This document shows positions 34,107 through 42,647 of a stretch of 64,000 bases of DNA, piece after piece (position 1 is the first letter of the stretch; the number at the start of each line of letters is the position of its first letter). Location of the stretch: assembly GCF_014397785.1 (NCBI RefSeq), contig NZ_VZQQ01000018.1, positions 1 through 64,000 of the forward strand. The letters are read 5' to 3'. A model generated the notes under the pieces. The model was not told the origin of the DNA. It ran no database searches and was given only the letters and a program-made list of their open reading frames with translations. The DNA comes from Paraburkholderia podalyriae. Its GTDB lineage: Bacteria > Pseudomonadota > Gammaproteobacteria > Burkholderiales > Burkholderiaceae. The translations under genes were made by a program, and so were the position numbers.

Positions 34107-35345
34107 AATCCGTGCCCCGAGCGCCAGCACGAGCGCGGGCACCATCACCAGCGCGCCGACCTTCAGGAATTTTATGAAGCTGACGTCTTCGCCTTCGCGG
34201 CGAATCGCGTTGAGCCACAGAATCGTCGCGAGTGAGCCGGTGATCGACAGGTTTGGCCCGAGGTCCACGCCGATCAGCAGCGCGTCGATCACGCGCTCGG
34301 GGCTATGCGCCTGCATCACGGTCGAACTCGCGATTAAGCCGGCCGGCAGGTTGTTGATCAGATTGCTGAGGAACGCGATGCTCGCGCCGGCCCACCCGGC
34401 CGCGGCCATTTCGTTGTGTTCGGTCGCACGCCGCAGTTCGCCCGCGAACATGTTGATCACGCCGGTGTGATCGAGCATCTCGACGAGCACGAACAGCCCG
34501 GCGACGAGCGGCAACACGTTCCACGAAATTTCGCGGATCATCGGCAGCGGCGATCTGCGCTCCTTGATCAGCACGACGAGCGCGGTCAGCGTGCCGAGGA
34601 TCGCGGTGGGCAGGCCGAGCTGGATGTCGTATGCGGAGACTGTCAGCAGCGCGCCGGCCGTCACCGCGATGCCCGCGAGCGCGACGCGCCCGCTCGCCGG
34701 CAGTTCGACCGCATCGAGATTCGCGTCGCAGACGCCCGCGAGCGCCTCGCGTTGCGTCCAGCGCAGCATCACGAAGGTCGCGGCGATCGACAGCACCGAC
34801 GGCAGCGTGAAGCGCAACATCCAGGGTCCCAGCGGCGGCGTGTGATTACCGTACAGCACGATGTTGGCCGGATTCGAAATCGGCAGCACGAAGCTCGCCG
34901 CATTGGCGACGAACGCGCAGACGAACAGCAGCGGCAGCGGCGGTGTCTTCGCTTTCTTCGCTGCCGCGAACACGGCGGGCGTCAGTACGACGGCGGTTGC
35001 GTCGTTGGAAAGAAACGCGGTGATCACAACGCCGAACAGATACACGAGTATGAATAGCTTGCGCGGCGAACTGCGCGCATGATTGACCGCGAGCACCGCG
35101 ACCCAGTCGAACAGCCCTTCGCGGCGGCCGACTTCGGATAGCAGCATCATGCCGAACAGAAACAGATAAACGTCGGTGCCCTTGCCGATCGCTTCGATCG
35201 CGAGATGCAAAGGCAACAGGCCGAGCGCGACGAGCAGCACCGCGCCGGCGACGGCCCACACCGCTTCGGGCCATTTGAACGGCCGCGTGATCACACCGGT
35301 AGTGGCGAGCGCGGCAATACTCCAGGAAAGAAAAACGGAATTCAC
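34095..35345 (-). CDS. ArsB/NhaD-superfamily anion permease
   Basis: 416 residues, about 11 membrane helices. Ion-transporter superfamily features: LFLFGMMLLSEVGRREGLFD, the re-entrant loop VITAFLSNDATAVVLTPAVF, and in the second half NLINNLPAGLI, the paired N-rich hairpins that form the substrate site. The closest familiar group is ArsB-type arsenite efflux permeases, but no arsR, arsC or arsA is adjacent, so another anion is possible. Stand-alone gene on the minus strand. Confidence 0.8.
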   Translation of the reverse strand: MNSVFLSWSIAALATTGVITRPFKWPEAVWAVAGAVLLVALGLLPLHLAIEAIGKGTDVYLFLFGMMLLSEVGRREGLFDWVAVLAVNHARSSPRKLFILVYLFGVVITAFLSNDATAVVLTPAVFAAAKKAKTPPLPLLFVCAFVANAASFVLPISNPANIVLYGNHTPPLGPWMLRFTLPSVLSIAATFVMLRWTQREALAGVCDANLDAVELPASGRVALAGIAVTAGALLTVSAYDIQLGLPTAILGTLTALVVLIKERRSPLPMIREISWNVLPLVAGLFVLVEMLDHTGVINMFAGELRRATEHNEMAAAGWAGASIAFLSNLINNLPAGLIASSTVMQAHSPERVIDALLIGVDLGPNLSITGSLATILWLNAIRREGEDVSFIKFLKVGALVMVPALVLALGARILTG

Positions 35346-35650
35346 GGCTTGAGCCTGGATAACGGGTTATCTCGGTGGCTGCGCAAAAGCGCGGGCACTC
35401 TTATTGTTCGGGGCAACAAGTTACCACACCGGTACTACGGCGACCGGTACGTAGCGGTGAGCGAGCGGTGAGCGTGCCGTCATGCGCGTATCTTTCAATG
35501 CGCACGCAATTCGTCACGCATGTCTTTCGTTACGATTAGCGTCACCGCGACAACGATCTGTTCCCGCGCACCCGCCTATTCAGTTTGAATTGGCATCCCT
35601 ACTATCCGCATTCTCACGCGGCCTCTCTCGCGAGCAACGGATAGAACACG
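35346..35650. other. Divergent intergenic region (permease / cytochrome b561)
   Basis: 305 bases between diverging genes with no protein-like frame. Contains a perfect tandem duplication of AGCGGTGAGCG at 35453-35474 and two copies of CCGGTAC nearby. The promoters must lie here; none was assigned. Confidence 0.4.
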
Positions 35651-36214
35651 ATGCAAACACACGCTTCCGGTCCCACGCGCTACCACGGCGGCTCGATCGC
35701 GCTGCACTGGCTGATCGCCGCGCTGATGATCTGCGGCTTCTATATCGGCTGGATCATGACCGATATCCCCGGCTTCACGCCGACGAAGCTCAAGTACTTC
35801 TCGTGGCATAAATGGATCGGCGTGACCGTGTTCGCACTCGCGCTGCTGCGCGTGCTGTGGCGCACGACACACCGCGCGCCCGCGCTCGATGCCGCGACGC
35901 CCGCATGGCAGAAGGCCGCCGCGCATCTGGTGCACGGCCTGCTGTATCTGCTGATGCTCGCGATTCCGCTGTCCGGCTACCTCTACAGCTCGGCCGCCGG
36001 CATTCAGGTCGTGTATCTGGGCATCGTGCCGCTGCCGACGATCATCGGTCCCGATCAGGCGCTGAAGGCCGCGCTGCGCACGGTGCACGGACTGCTCAAC
36101 TACACGCTGCTCGCGCTCGTGATCATGCATGTGCTCGCCGCGCTCAAGCATCAGTTCGTCGATCGCGACGGATTGCTCGCGCGCATGGTGCCGTTTCTGA
36201 AGACCGAGGCATAA
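35651..36214 (+). CDS. Cytochrome b561
   Basis: 187 residues, four membrane helices. Haem b ligands are likely the His in IALHWLIAALMICGF (first helix), the His in FSWHKWIGVTVFALALLR, and those in VHGLLYLLMLAIPLSGYLY and VHGLLNYTLLALVIMHVLAALKH without a complete gap. Di-haem inner-membrane electron carrier; in proteobacteria often beside YceI lipocalin-like proteins that bind isoprenoid quinones, as here. First gene of a b561-YceI-YceI group. Confidence 0.95.
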   Translation: MQTHASGPTRYHGGSIALHWLIAALMICGFYIGWIMTDIPGFTPTKLKYFSWHKWIGVTVFALALLRVLWRTTHRAPALDAATPAWQKAAAHLVHGLLYLLMLAIPLSGYLYSSAAGIQVVYLGIVPLPTIIGPDQALKAALRTVHGLLNYTLLALVIMHVLAALKHQFVDRDGLLARMVPFLKTEA

Positions 36215-36318
36215 CGACATGACAACTTCAGGAAAGCCATAGCCGTCACCGATTGGCTACGACTTGTTGGCAATCAAATTCCTCGCGGTGTGCAATCAGG
36301 CCGCGAAGCTCGGATAGC

Positions 36319-36906
36319 ATGCGTACCATCATGAAGACACCCTTTTATCATTCCGCTCATCGCGCGACGCTCGCGTCTTTCACGGCGCTTGCGCTGTTCG
36401 GCGCGAACCTCGCGCACGCCGACGTCGACCTCGCGAAAAGCAGCGTCAGCGCGACGACCAAACAAATGAACGTGCCCGTCGACGGCAAGTTCAGGAAGTT
36501 CTCCGCGCAACTGAATTTCGATCCGACGAAGCCGGCCGCGGGCAGCGCGAACGTGTCGATCGACACCGCCAGCTACGACCTCGGCGCCGACGACTACAAC
36601 AAGCAGGCGCAAGGCAAGGAATGGTTCGACAGCGGCGCCTTCCCGAGCGCGACCTTCGTGTCGAGCTCGATCGCGCCGGCCGGCGGCAACCAGTACAAAG
36701 TGACCGGCAAGCTGACGATCAAGGGCAAATCGCAAACGGTCGTCGTGCCGGTCGTGATCGCGAGCCAGGGCACCACGCAAACCTTCGACGGCTCGCTGCC
36801 GATCAAGCGCACGCAGTTCGATGTCGGCACTGGCGAATGGAAAGACACGTCGGTGGTCGCTGACGAAGTCGTCATCAAATTTCATCTGGTCGCGGCGAAG
36901 AAATAA
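36319..36906 (+). CDS. YceI-family periplasmic protein (first copy)
   Basis: 195 residues from the ATG at 36319 (or 191 from 36331). Signal peptide ATLASFTALALFGANLAHA. The YceI fold is marked by the start DLAKSSVSATTKQMNVPVDG, FSAQLNFDPTKPAAGSANVS, and KLTIKGKSQTVVVPVVI. Family members are small beta-barrels that carry long isoprenoid chains such as ubiquinone. It follows cytochrome b561 by about 100 bases and precedes a second YceI gene by 48. Confidence 0.93.
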   Translation: MRTIMKTPFYHSAHRATLASFTALALFGANLAHADVDLAKSSVSATTKQMNVPVDGKFRKFSAQLNFDPTKPAAGSANVSIDTASYDLGADDYNKQAQGKEWFDSGAFPSATFVSSSIAPAGGNQYKVTGKLTIKGKSQTVVVPVVIASQGTTQTFDGSLPIKRTQFDVGTGEWKDTSVVADEVVIKFHLVAAKK

Positions 36907-36954
36907 ATCACCACGCCGCAGCACCGCTTTACCCTTCGACCTCTGGAGTCCAAC

Positions 36955-37536
36955 TTGAAGCAATCCTTCCTGCTCGCCACCGGCGCGCTCGCCGCTGCCT
37001 TATCGTTCAACGCGATGGCCGCCACCGAAACCTACCTGCTCGATCCGACGCACACGTCGCCGAGCTTCGAGACCGACCACTTCGGCGGCCTGTCGATCTG
37101 GCGCGGCAAGTTCCAGAAAAGCAGCGGCACCGTCGTGCTCGATCGCGCGGCGAAGACCGGCACGGTCGAGGCGACGATCGACCTGAGCTCGGTCGGCATC
37201 GGCAACGACAAGCTCAACGAGGAACTGGTCGGCGACAAGTTCTTCGACACCGCGAAGTTCCCGACCGCGACCTACAAGGGCACGAAGATCCGCTTCGACG
37301 GCGACAAGCCGGTCGAAGTGATCGGCACGCTGACGCTGCACGGCGTCACGAAGCCGGTCAACCTGAAGATCGAATCGTTCAAGTGCATCCAGCACCCGAT
37401 GCTGAAGCGCGAAGTGTGCGGCACCGAATCGGTCGCGACGTTCAACCGCGACGATTTCGGCATCGATTTCGGCAAGGCGTATGGCTTCAACATGAAGACC
37501 ACGCTGCATATCCAGGCCGAAGGCGTCAAGCAGTAA
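36955..37536 (+). CDS. YceI-family periplasmic protein (second copy), TTG start
   Basis: 193 residues beginning at TTG 36955; CTGGAG sits 9-14 bases before it and the signal peptide (KQSFLLATGALAAALSFNAMA) begins exactly there, so the rare start codon is well supported. Typical YceI sequence: YLLDPTHTSPSFETDHFGGL, KSSGTVVLDRAAKTGTVEAT, and the C-terminal FNRDDFGIDFGKAYGF. The two copies differ clearly from each other, so this is not a recent duplication. Confidence 0.93.
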   Translation: MKQSFLLATGALAAALSFNAMAATETYLLDPTHTSPSFETDHFGGLSIWRGKFQKSSGTVVLDRAAKTGTVEATIDLSSVGIGNDKLNEELVGDKFFDTAKFPTATYKGTKIRFDGDKPVEVIGTLTLHGVTKPVNLKIESFKCIQHPMLKREVCGTESVATFNRDDFGIDFGKAYGFNMKTTLHIQAEGVKQ

Positions 37537-37544
37537 CCGCATCG

Positions 37545-37563
37545 CGCCCGGCACGGCCGGGCG
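37545..37563 (+). terminator. GC hairpin after the YceI pair
   Basis: Perfect 8-bp arms CGCCCGGC / GCCGGGCG with a 3-base loop, nine bases after the stop codon. No T-run follows. Confidence 0.45.
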
Positions 37564-37580
37564 GCGAACTACTGGATCGC

Positions 37581-37598
37581 GGGCCGCCGCGGCGGCCC
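37581..37598. other. Perfect 18-bp GC palindrome
   Basis: GGGCCGCCGCGGCGGCCC reads the same on both strands, about 100 bases before dinB. It could be part of the preceding terminator region or a binding site. Confidence 0.5.
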
Positions 37599-37696
37599 TG
37601 ACCGGCAGCGGGCGCGGCAAGGTACCATGACGGGCTGGCGCCATCGCAACGCGCGCCTTCACAGCTCCCGTTTATTGCCATCGCCCGCTGCCCCCC

Positions 37697-38863
37697 ATGA
37701 ATTCGCCGCCCCGCCGCATTGCGCACCTCGATATGGACGCGTTTTACGCGTCCGTCGAGCTGCTGCGCTATCCGGAGCTGCGCGGCCGCGCGGTGGTGAT
37801 CGGAGGCGGCCGCAACAGCGCGCCAGAGGTGCTCGAAGACGGCAGCAAGCGCTTCGCGAGGCTGCGCGATTACGCGGGGCGCGGCGTCGTGACCACGTCG
37901 ACCTACGAAGCGCGCGCGCTCGGCGTGTTTTCGGCGATGGGCATGATGAAGGCCGCCGCACTCGCGCCCGACGCGATCCTGCTGCCGACCGACTTCGATT
38001 CATACCGCCACTACTCTCGCCTCTTCAAGGCGGCTGTCAGGACGTTCACGGACCGCATCGAGGATCGCGGCATCGACGAGATCTATATCGACCTCACCGA
38101 TCAGCCGGGCGAACCGGCCGACCTCGGGCGGCGCATCAAGGAGGCTGTTCGTCAGGCCACCGGGCTCACGTGCTCGATCTGCATCGCGCCGAACAAGCTG
38201 CTCGCGAAGATCGGTTCCGAGCTCGACAAGCCCGACGGCCTGACGATCCTCACGTCCGCCGACATACCGCTGCGCGTGTGGCCGCTGCCGGTGCGCAAGG
38301 TCAACGGCATCGGCCCGAAGGCCGCCGGGAAGCTGACCACGCTCGGCCTCGCGACGGTCGGAGACTTGGCCGCCGCCGACGCCGGGTTGTTGCAGGACAA
38401 CTTCGGGCGCAGCTATTCCAGCTGGCTGATGGAGATCGCGCAGGGTCACGACGAGCGGCCCGTGGTGGTCGAATCGGAGCCGAAGTCGATCAGCCGCGAG
38501 ACCACGTTCGAGCGCGATCTGCATCCGCGGCACGATCGGCCGGCGTTATCGAGCGCGTTTACGGGGTTGTGCGTACGCGTCGCCGACGATCTCGTGCGCA
38601 AGGGCTACGTGGGCCGCACGATCGGCATCAAGCTGCGCTACGACGATTTCCGCACCGTCACGCGCGACCTGACGCTCGACCAACCGACCGCCGACGCGAC
38701 CGAAATCCGCCGCGCGGCGACCGAATGTTTGCGACGCGTGCAGTTGGACCGCAAGCTGCGGCTGTTGGGCGTGCGCATCAGCACGCTGACATCGGCGAGC
38801 GAACAGGCGCTCAAGCCGCGCCTGCCGGTTCAGGTCGACTTGCCTTTCGCGAGCGGCGAATAG
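37697..38863 (+). CDS. dinB: DNA polymerase IV (Y family)
   Basis: 388 residues. Error-prone translesion polymerase. Catalytic block 1 is IAHLDMDAFYASVELL with the metal-binding Asp and the YA steric gate region; block 2 is RGIDEIYIDLT, where the usual Ser-Ile-Asp-Glu is Gly-Ile-Asp-Glu, still keeping the two acidic residues. VCSICIAPNKLLAKIGSE-like and NGIGPKAAGKLTTLG helix-hairpin-helix segments follow. No clear LexA box (CTG-N10-CAG) was seen upstream. The 3' end overlaps that of the converging kinase gene by 34 bases. Confidence 0.93.
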   Translation: MNSPPRRIAHLDMDAFYASVELLRYPELRGRAVVIGGGRNSAPEVLEDGSKRFARLRDYAGRGVVTTSTYEARALGVFSAMGMMKAAALAPDAILLPTDFDSYRHYSRLFKAAVRTFTDRIEDRGIDEIYIDLTDQPGEPADLGRRIKEAVRQATGLTCSICIAPNKLLAKIGSELDKPDGLTILTSADIPLRVWPLPVRKVNGIGPKAAGKLTTLGLATVGDLAAADAGLLQDNFGRSYSSWLMEIAQGHDERPVVVESEPKSISRETTFERDLHPRHDRPALSSAFTGLCVRVADDLVRKGYVGRTIGIKLRYDDFRTVTRDLTLDQPTADATEIRRAATECLRRVQLDRKLRLLGVRISTLTSASEQALKPRLPVQVDLPFASGE

Positions 38864-40308
38864 GCGGTATCGGCGGCGACTCCGGTCGCAGTCGCATTCG
38901 CGCGAGTGGCCGGCACGTCGCCCGACGTTGACATCACCGATGCCGCCACCGAAAACGAGAACGTGTTGACGCCGTTCGCGCTGTGCGCGGATACGGTGCC
39001 GCGATGCATCTCCGCGATCGCCTTCACGATCGCGAGCCCGAGCCCGTGGTTTTCGCGGCTATTGGTGCGCGAGACTTCCGCGCGATAGAAACGGTCGAAC
39101 AGGTGTTCGAGGATGTCTGGCGCGATCGGCTCGCCCGGATTCGCCACGGCGACGCGCACCTGGTCGCGCATCGGTCCTTCCCCGCGCGCGATCGTCACGC
39201 TGATCGACGCGCCGGGCTCGCAATGCTGGATCGCGTTCATCAGCAGGTTCGTGCACGCGCGGCCGAACAGCGAGCGATTCACGCGCGCGACCGCATCGCC
39301 GTGCAACCGCGCATGCACGCGCGCTTCTTCGAGTGGAATCTCCAGAAACTCGAGCGTATGCGCGACTTCCGCCGCGAGCGACACCTCGATGAGCCCCGTC
39401 GCGCGCTCGCCCTGATCGGCACGCGCGAGGAACAGCATGTCGTTGATGATCGTGCGCATCCGCTCGAATTCTTCGAGATTCGATTGCAGCGTATGGCGCA
39501 GATCGTCGACCGAGCGGTTGCGCGTCAGCGCGACCTCGGTCTGGCCGATCAGGATCGTGACCGGCGTGCGCAGTTCATGCGCGACGTCCGCGTTGAACGA
39601 TTCGAGCCGGCCGTAGGCGCCATCGAGCCGTTCGAGCGCGCCGTTGAACGAGTTCGCGAGGTCGTTCAGTTCGAGCGGCAGCGACGCGGTATTGAGCCGC
39701 TGCGAGCGGTTGTTCGGACTGACCGCCGACGCGTCGCGCGTTAGACGCGTGAGCGGCGCGAGGCCGATGCGCGTGACCGAGTAGCTGAGCAGCAGCACCG
39801 CGAGGCTGCCGAGCGCGGACAGCGCCGCGAGCGCCGAGCCGAACACGCGCATCGTGCGCAGGTTCGGTGAATAGCTCGCCGCGACCTGCAACTGCACCGG
39901 CGGCCGGGCGGCATTGGCGGGCAAGGTCACCGTCGAGGTCAGCATGTCGGGGCCGCCGCCCGCCGGCGCGATGCGCGCATAGCCCCCCGACCAGCTCTTC
40001 GTGACGGTGCCCTGCACCGGCGTGCCGAAGTGATAGCTCGGGTCCGCGCTCGTCACCGAGTACACGGTGCTGCTGTCGTGCGGCGTCATGTCGGTGAGTT
40101 TTTCGCGGCACGTCCGCCATTTTTCGGGTGTCACCGCGTGATAGACGATGATGCGCGCGATCTGCGTGCGATCGTCGAGCGACTCGCGCAGATGATGTTC
40201 GAGCTGGGTGCGCAGCACCAGAAAGAGCCCCGTGCCGACGAGCGTAAACACGAACAGCGCGACCAGCGCGAACATCGACGCAAGACGGCGGGCAATCGAA
40301 CGGTTCAT
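38830..40308 (-). CDS. Sensor histidine kinase, heavy-metal (CusS/IrlS) type
   Basis: 492 residues from the ATG overlapping the regulator's stop codon. Two membrane helices (MFALVALFVFTLVGTGLFL and VFGSALAALSALGSLAVLLLSY) bracket a periplasmic sensor of about 140 residues; HAMP, then VAHELRTPVTILIGQTEV with the phosphorylated His at about 244, and the ATPase domain (NLLMNAIQHCEPG, HGLGLAIVKAIAEMH). Layout and size match kinases that sense metals such as copper or silver. Downstream of an RND efflux operon. Its last 34 bases lie over the end of dinB. Confidence 0.93.
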   Translation of the reverse strand: MNRSIARRLASMFALVALFVFTLVGTGLFLVLRTQLEHHLRESLDDRTQIARIIVYHAVTPEKWRTCREKLTDMTPHDSSTVYSVTSADPSYHFGTPVQGTVTKSWSGGYARIAPAGGGPDMLTSTVTLPANAARPPVQLQVAASYSPNLRTMRVFGSALAALSALGSLAVLLLSYSVTRIGLAPLTRLTRDASAVSPNNRSQRLNTASLPLELNDLANSFNGALERLDGAYGRLESFNADVAHELRTPVTILIGQTEVALTRNRSVDDLRHTLQSNLEEFERMRTIINDMLFLARADQGERATGLIEVSLAAEVAHTLEFLEIPLEEARVHARLHGDAVARVNRSLFGRACTNLLMNAIQHCEPGASISVTIARGEGPMRDQVRVAVANPGEPIAPDILEHLFDRFYRAEVSRTNSRENHGLGLAIVKAIAEMHRGTVSAHSANGVNTFSFSVAASVMSTSGDVPATRANATATGVAADTAYSPLAKGKST

Positions 40309-40997
40309 GATGTCTCGGCCTCTTCGCGCACTTCGAGCACGTAGCCCATGCCGCGCACCGTGTGCAGCAGCTTCGACGGGAACGGGCCGTCGAGCTTCGC
40401 GCGCAGCCGCTTGATCGCGGTTTCGACGACGTTCGTGTGGCTGTCGAAATTGACGTCCCACACGAGTTCGGTAATCGCGGTCTTCGACAGAATGTCGCCC
40501 TGACGGCGCGCGAGCACGCTGAGCAGTTGAAACTCTTTCGCGGTCAGGTCGAGGCGCACGCCGTCGCGCGTCGCGCGGCGGCCGATCAGATCAACGAACA
40601 GGTCGCCGACGGAAATCAGCGTGGACTCCTGCGAACGCGTGCGGCGCGCGAGCGCATGCAGACGCTCGACGAGTTCGAGGAACGAGAAGGGTTTGGTCAG
40701 GTAGTCGTCGGCGCCTTCGCGCAGGCCGCGCACGCGATCGTTCACGTGATCGCGCGCGGTCAGCATGATGACCGGCGTCGACTTGCGCATGCGCAGCGCC
40801 TTCAGCACGCTGAAGCCGTCGCGCTTGGGCAGCATCACGTCGAGGACGATCACGTCGTAATCGAATTCGGTGGCCAGATGCATGCCTTCCTCGCCGTCGA
40901 GCGCGACGTCGACGACCCAGCCCTGCTCTGTCAGACCGGAGCGCAGGTAGTCCACCACCTTGTGCTCGTCTTCAACGATCAGCAATTTCATCCGCAT
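40305..40997 (-). CDS. OmpR-family response regulator, heavy-metal (CopR/IrlR) type
   Basis: 230 residues (or 228 from the second ATG). Receiver: KLLIVEDEHKVVDYLRSGL, Asp in VIVLDVMLPKRDGF, Thr in IMLTARD, Lys in YLTKPF. The DNA-binding domain keeps RDGVRLDLTAKEFQLL and the end TVRGMGYVLE. It shares a coupled ATGA junction with the kinase. A consensus TATAAT box and two palindromes lie in the 140 bases upstream, so the pair can be transcribed separately from the efflux genes. Confidence 0.95.
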   Translation of the reverse strand: MRMKLLIVEDEHKVVDYLRSGLTEQGWVVDVALDGEEGMHLATEFDYDVIVLDVMLPKRDGFSVLKALRMRKSTPVIMLTARDHVNDRVRGLREGADDYLTKPFSFLELVERLHALARRTRSQESTLISVGDLFVDLIGRRATRDGVRLDLTAKEFQLLSVLARRQGDILSKTAITELVWDVNFDSHTNVVETAIKRLRAKLDGPFPSKLLHTVRGMGYVLEVREEAETS

Positions 40998-41005
40998 CCT
41001 CTGTC

Positions 41006-41039
41006 GACCGGAGTTAGTGCTTTAGCACTTACTCCGGTC
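41006..41039 (-). promoter_or_regulatory. Long hairpin in the leader of the two-component operon
   Basis: Two 16-base arms with a single mismatch surround a very short centre. The element lies between the predicted -10 box and the regulator's start codon, ending eight bases before that codon's upstream region. It may be an RNA hairpin in the 5' leader, a terminator for the upstream efflux genes, or a dyad bound by the regulator. Confidence 0.6.
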
Positions 41040-41043
41040 CCAT

Positions 41044-41055
41044 GCCACTAGTGGC
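41044..41055. promoter_or_regulatory. Perfect 12-bp palindrome near the transcription start
   Basis: GCCACTAGTGGC lies about 14 bases downstream of the TATAAT box on the minus strand, hence near the expected transcription start. A candidate operator, bound either by the adjacent regulator or by another protein. Confidence 0.4.
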
Positions 41056-41068
41056 TGTCCAACTTTGC

Positions 41069-41074
41069 ATTATA
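41069..41074 (-). promoter_or_regulatory. Consensus -10 box of the two-component operon
   Basis: TATAAT on the minus strand, 72 bases before the regulator's start codon and 65 bases after the end of the outer-membrane factor gene. No good -35 box stands 16-18 bases upstream, as in promoters that depend on an activator. Confidence 0.5.
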
Positions 41075-41138
41075 CGAACGCCCCTGATTCTCCGCGCCGA
41101 TCCCACTGCATCGGCATGGAAGCTCCGCCGTGGGCGAT

Positions 41139-42647
41139 TCAGCGTGCAGGAGCCGGCGCGTCTTGTTGCTGGGCGGCCAGCGCGCCGGCTTGCGCGCCGC
41201 CATCCCAGCCGCCGCCGAGCGCCTTCACGAGCGCCACCGACAGCGTCAACTGCTGGCCGCGAATCTGCACATCCGTGCGCTCGCTGGTCAGCAGCGACTC
41301 CTGCGCGTCGATCACGTTCAGATACGCGACGAGACCGCCCGAATAGCGATCGTTCGCGAGCGACAGCAGTCGCCGCGCATCCTCGACCGCCTCGCGCGAC
41401 TGCTTCGCCGCGCCGTCGAGCACCGACAGTCCGGTGATGCCGTCCTGCACCTGCTGGAACGCGCTCAGCACGGTCTGCCGATAATTCGCCTCGGTCGCCT
41501 GATAGCCCTCGCTCGCGTACTTGACGTTGGCCGCGCGCCGCCCGCCGTCGAAGATCACCTGACCGACCGTCGCGCCGAGCGTCCACATCAGCGTCGGCGC
41601 GCTCAGCAGATTGGCGAACTCGGTGCTCTCCCAGCCGATGCCCGGCGTCAGCGTGAGACTCGGGAAGAACGCGGCCTTGGCCACGCCGATCTGCGCGTTC
41701 GCCGCCGCCATCGCGCGTTCCGCCGACGCGACGTCGGGCCGCCGTTCCAACACGTCGCTCGGCACGCCGAGCGGCACCGTCGGTGGCTTGATGTCGAGCA
41801 CCTTGGGCTCGATCGCGAACTGCGGGGCCGGCACGCCGACCAGCGCGGCGATCGCATGCTCGTATTGCGCGCGCTGATTCAGCAGCAGTTGCGCCTGCAC
41901 GCGCGTCGAATCGAGCTGCGATTTCTGCTGCAGCACGTCGAGGCCCGAGACCGCGCCGAGATCGTGCTCGGTGTTCACGTAGTCGAGCGCTTTCTGCTGC
42001 AGCTTGACCGACTGGTTCAGCACGTCGATCTCGTTGTCGAACTCACGCAGCGAGAAGTAGTCGGTGGCGAGGTCGGTCGTCAGCACGAGGCGCGCGTTCG
42101 CGAGATCGTCCGCCGACTGCTCGGCCGACGCCTGCGCGCCTTCCACCTGACGACGGATGCGGCCGAACAGATCGGTGTCGTAGCTGATCGTCGGCCCGAG
42201 CTGAATGTTGTTCTGCACCGTCGATTCGGTCGGCGTCGCGTAGTTCGTCAGCGGCCGGTCGTGCGAAATGCGAAAGCGCGAGGCCTGTGCGGAGAAATTG
42301 ACTTCCGGCACGCGCTGCGCGCTGACATTCGCGAGCGTCGCCTTGGCCTGCTCGTAGTGCGCGCTCGCCGCGGCGAGCGTCTGGTTCTGCGCGAGCGCCT
42401 GGGTTTCGAGTCTCGCGAGCGTCGGGTCGGCGAAGCCCGTCCACCAGTCCGGCGCGAGCGGCGCATGCGACGGCGCCGCGACGCGCCAGAACGAATCGGT
42501 GTGCCATTCGGACGGCACCTCGGCCTGCGGCCGCTGATAGTCCGGGCCGACCGTGCACGCGGCGAGCAACGCCGCGCCGGCGACAGCGCTCAGCGCGGTG
42601 AACGCGGAGCCGCGCGTGCGCGCCCGGCGTGAAGCCGCGAACATCAC
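41139..42647 (-). CDS. RND efflux outer-membrane lipoprotein (NodT/OprM family)
   Basis: 502 residues. Signal peptide with a lipobox, LLAACTVGPDYQRP, giving a lipid-modified Cys near residue 31. The TolC-like repeats carry family blocks such as PDWWTGFADPTLARLETQAL, YDTDLFGRIRRQVEGAQASA, ERRPDVASAERAMAAANAQI and YLNVIDAQESLL. Forms the outer-membrane duct of a tripartite pump. The last gene of the efflux set; its start overlaps the adaptor's stop by four bases. Confidence 0.95.
   Translation of the reverse strand: MMFAASRRARTRGSAFTALSAVAGAALLAACTVGPDYQRPQAEVPSEWHTDSFWRVAAPSHAPLAPDWWTGFADPTLARLETQALAQNQTLAAASAHYEQAKATLANVSAQRVPEVNFSAQASRFRISHDRPLTNYATPTESTVQNNIQLGPTISYDTDLFGRIRRQVEGAQASAEQSADDLANARLVLTTDLATDYFSLREFDNEIDVLNQSVKLQQKALDYVNTEHDLGAVSGLDVLQQKSQLDSTRVQAQLLLNQRAQYEHAIAALVGVPAPQFAIEPKVLDIKPPTVPLGVPSDVLERRPDVASAERAMAAANAQIGVAKAAFFPSLTLTPGIGWESTEFANLLSAPTLMWTLGATVGQVIFDGGRRAANVKYASEGYQATEANYRQTVLSAFQQVQDGITGLSVLDGAAKQSREAVEDARRLLSLANDRYSGGLVAYLNVIDAQESLLTSERTDVQIRGQQLTLSVALVKALGGGWDGGAQAGALAAQQQDAPAPAR

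Noticed and set aside
36319..37536. Recent tandem duplication of YceI.
   Set aside because: The two proteins share only fold-level motifs; the divergence argues for an old pair.
41006..41039. End of an insertion sequence.
   Set aside because: No transposase, no matching distant inverted repeat and no target duplication were seen.
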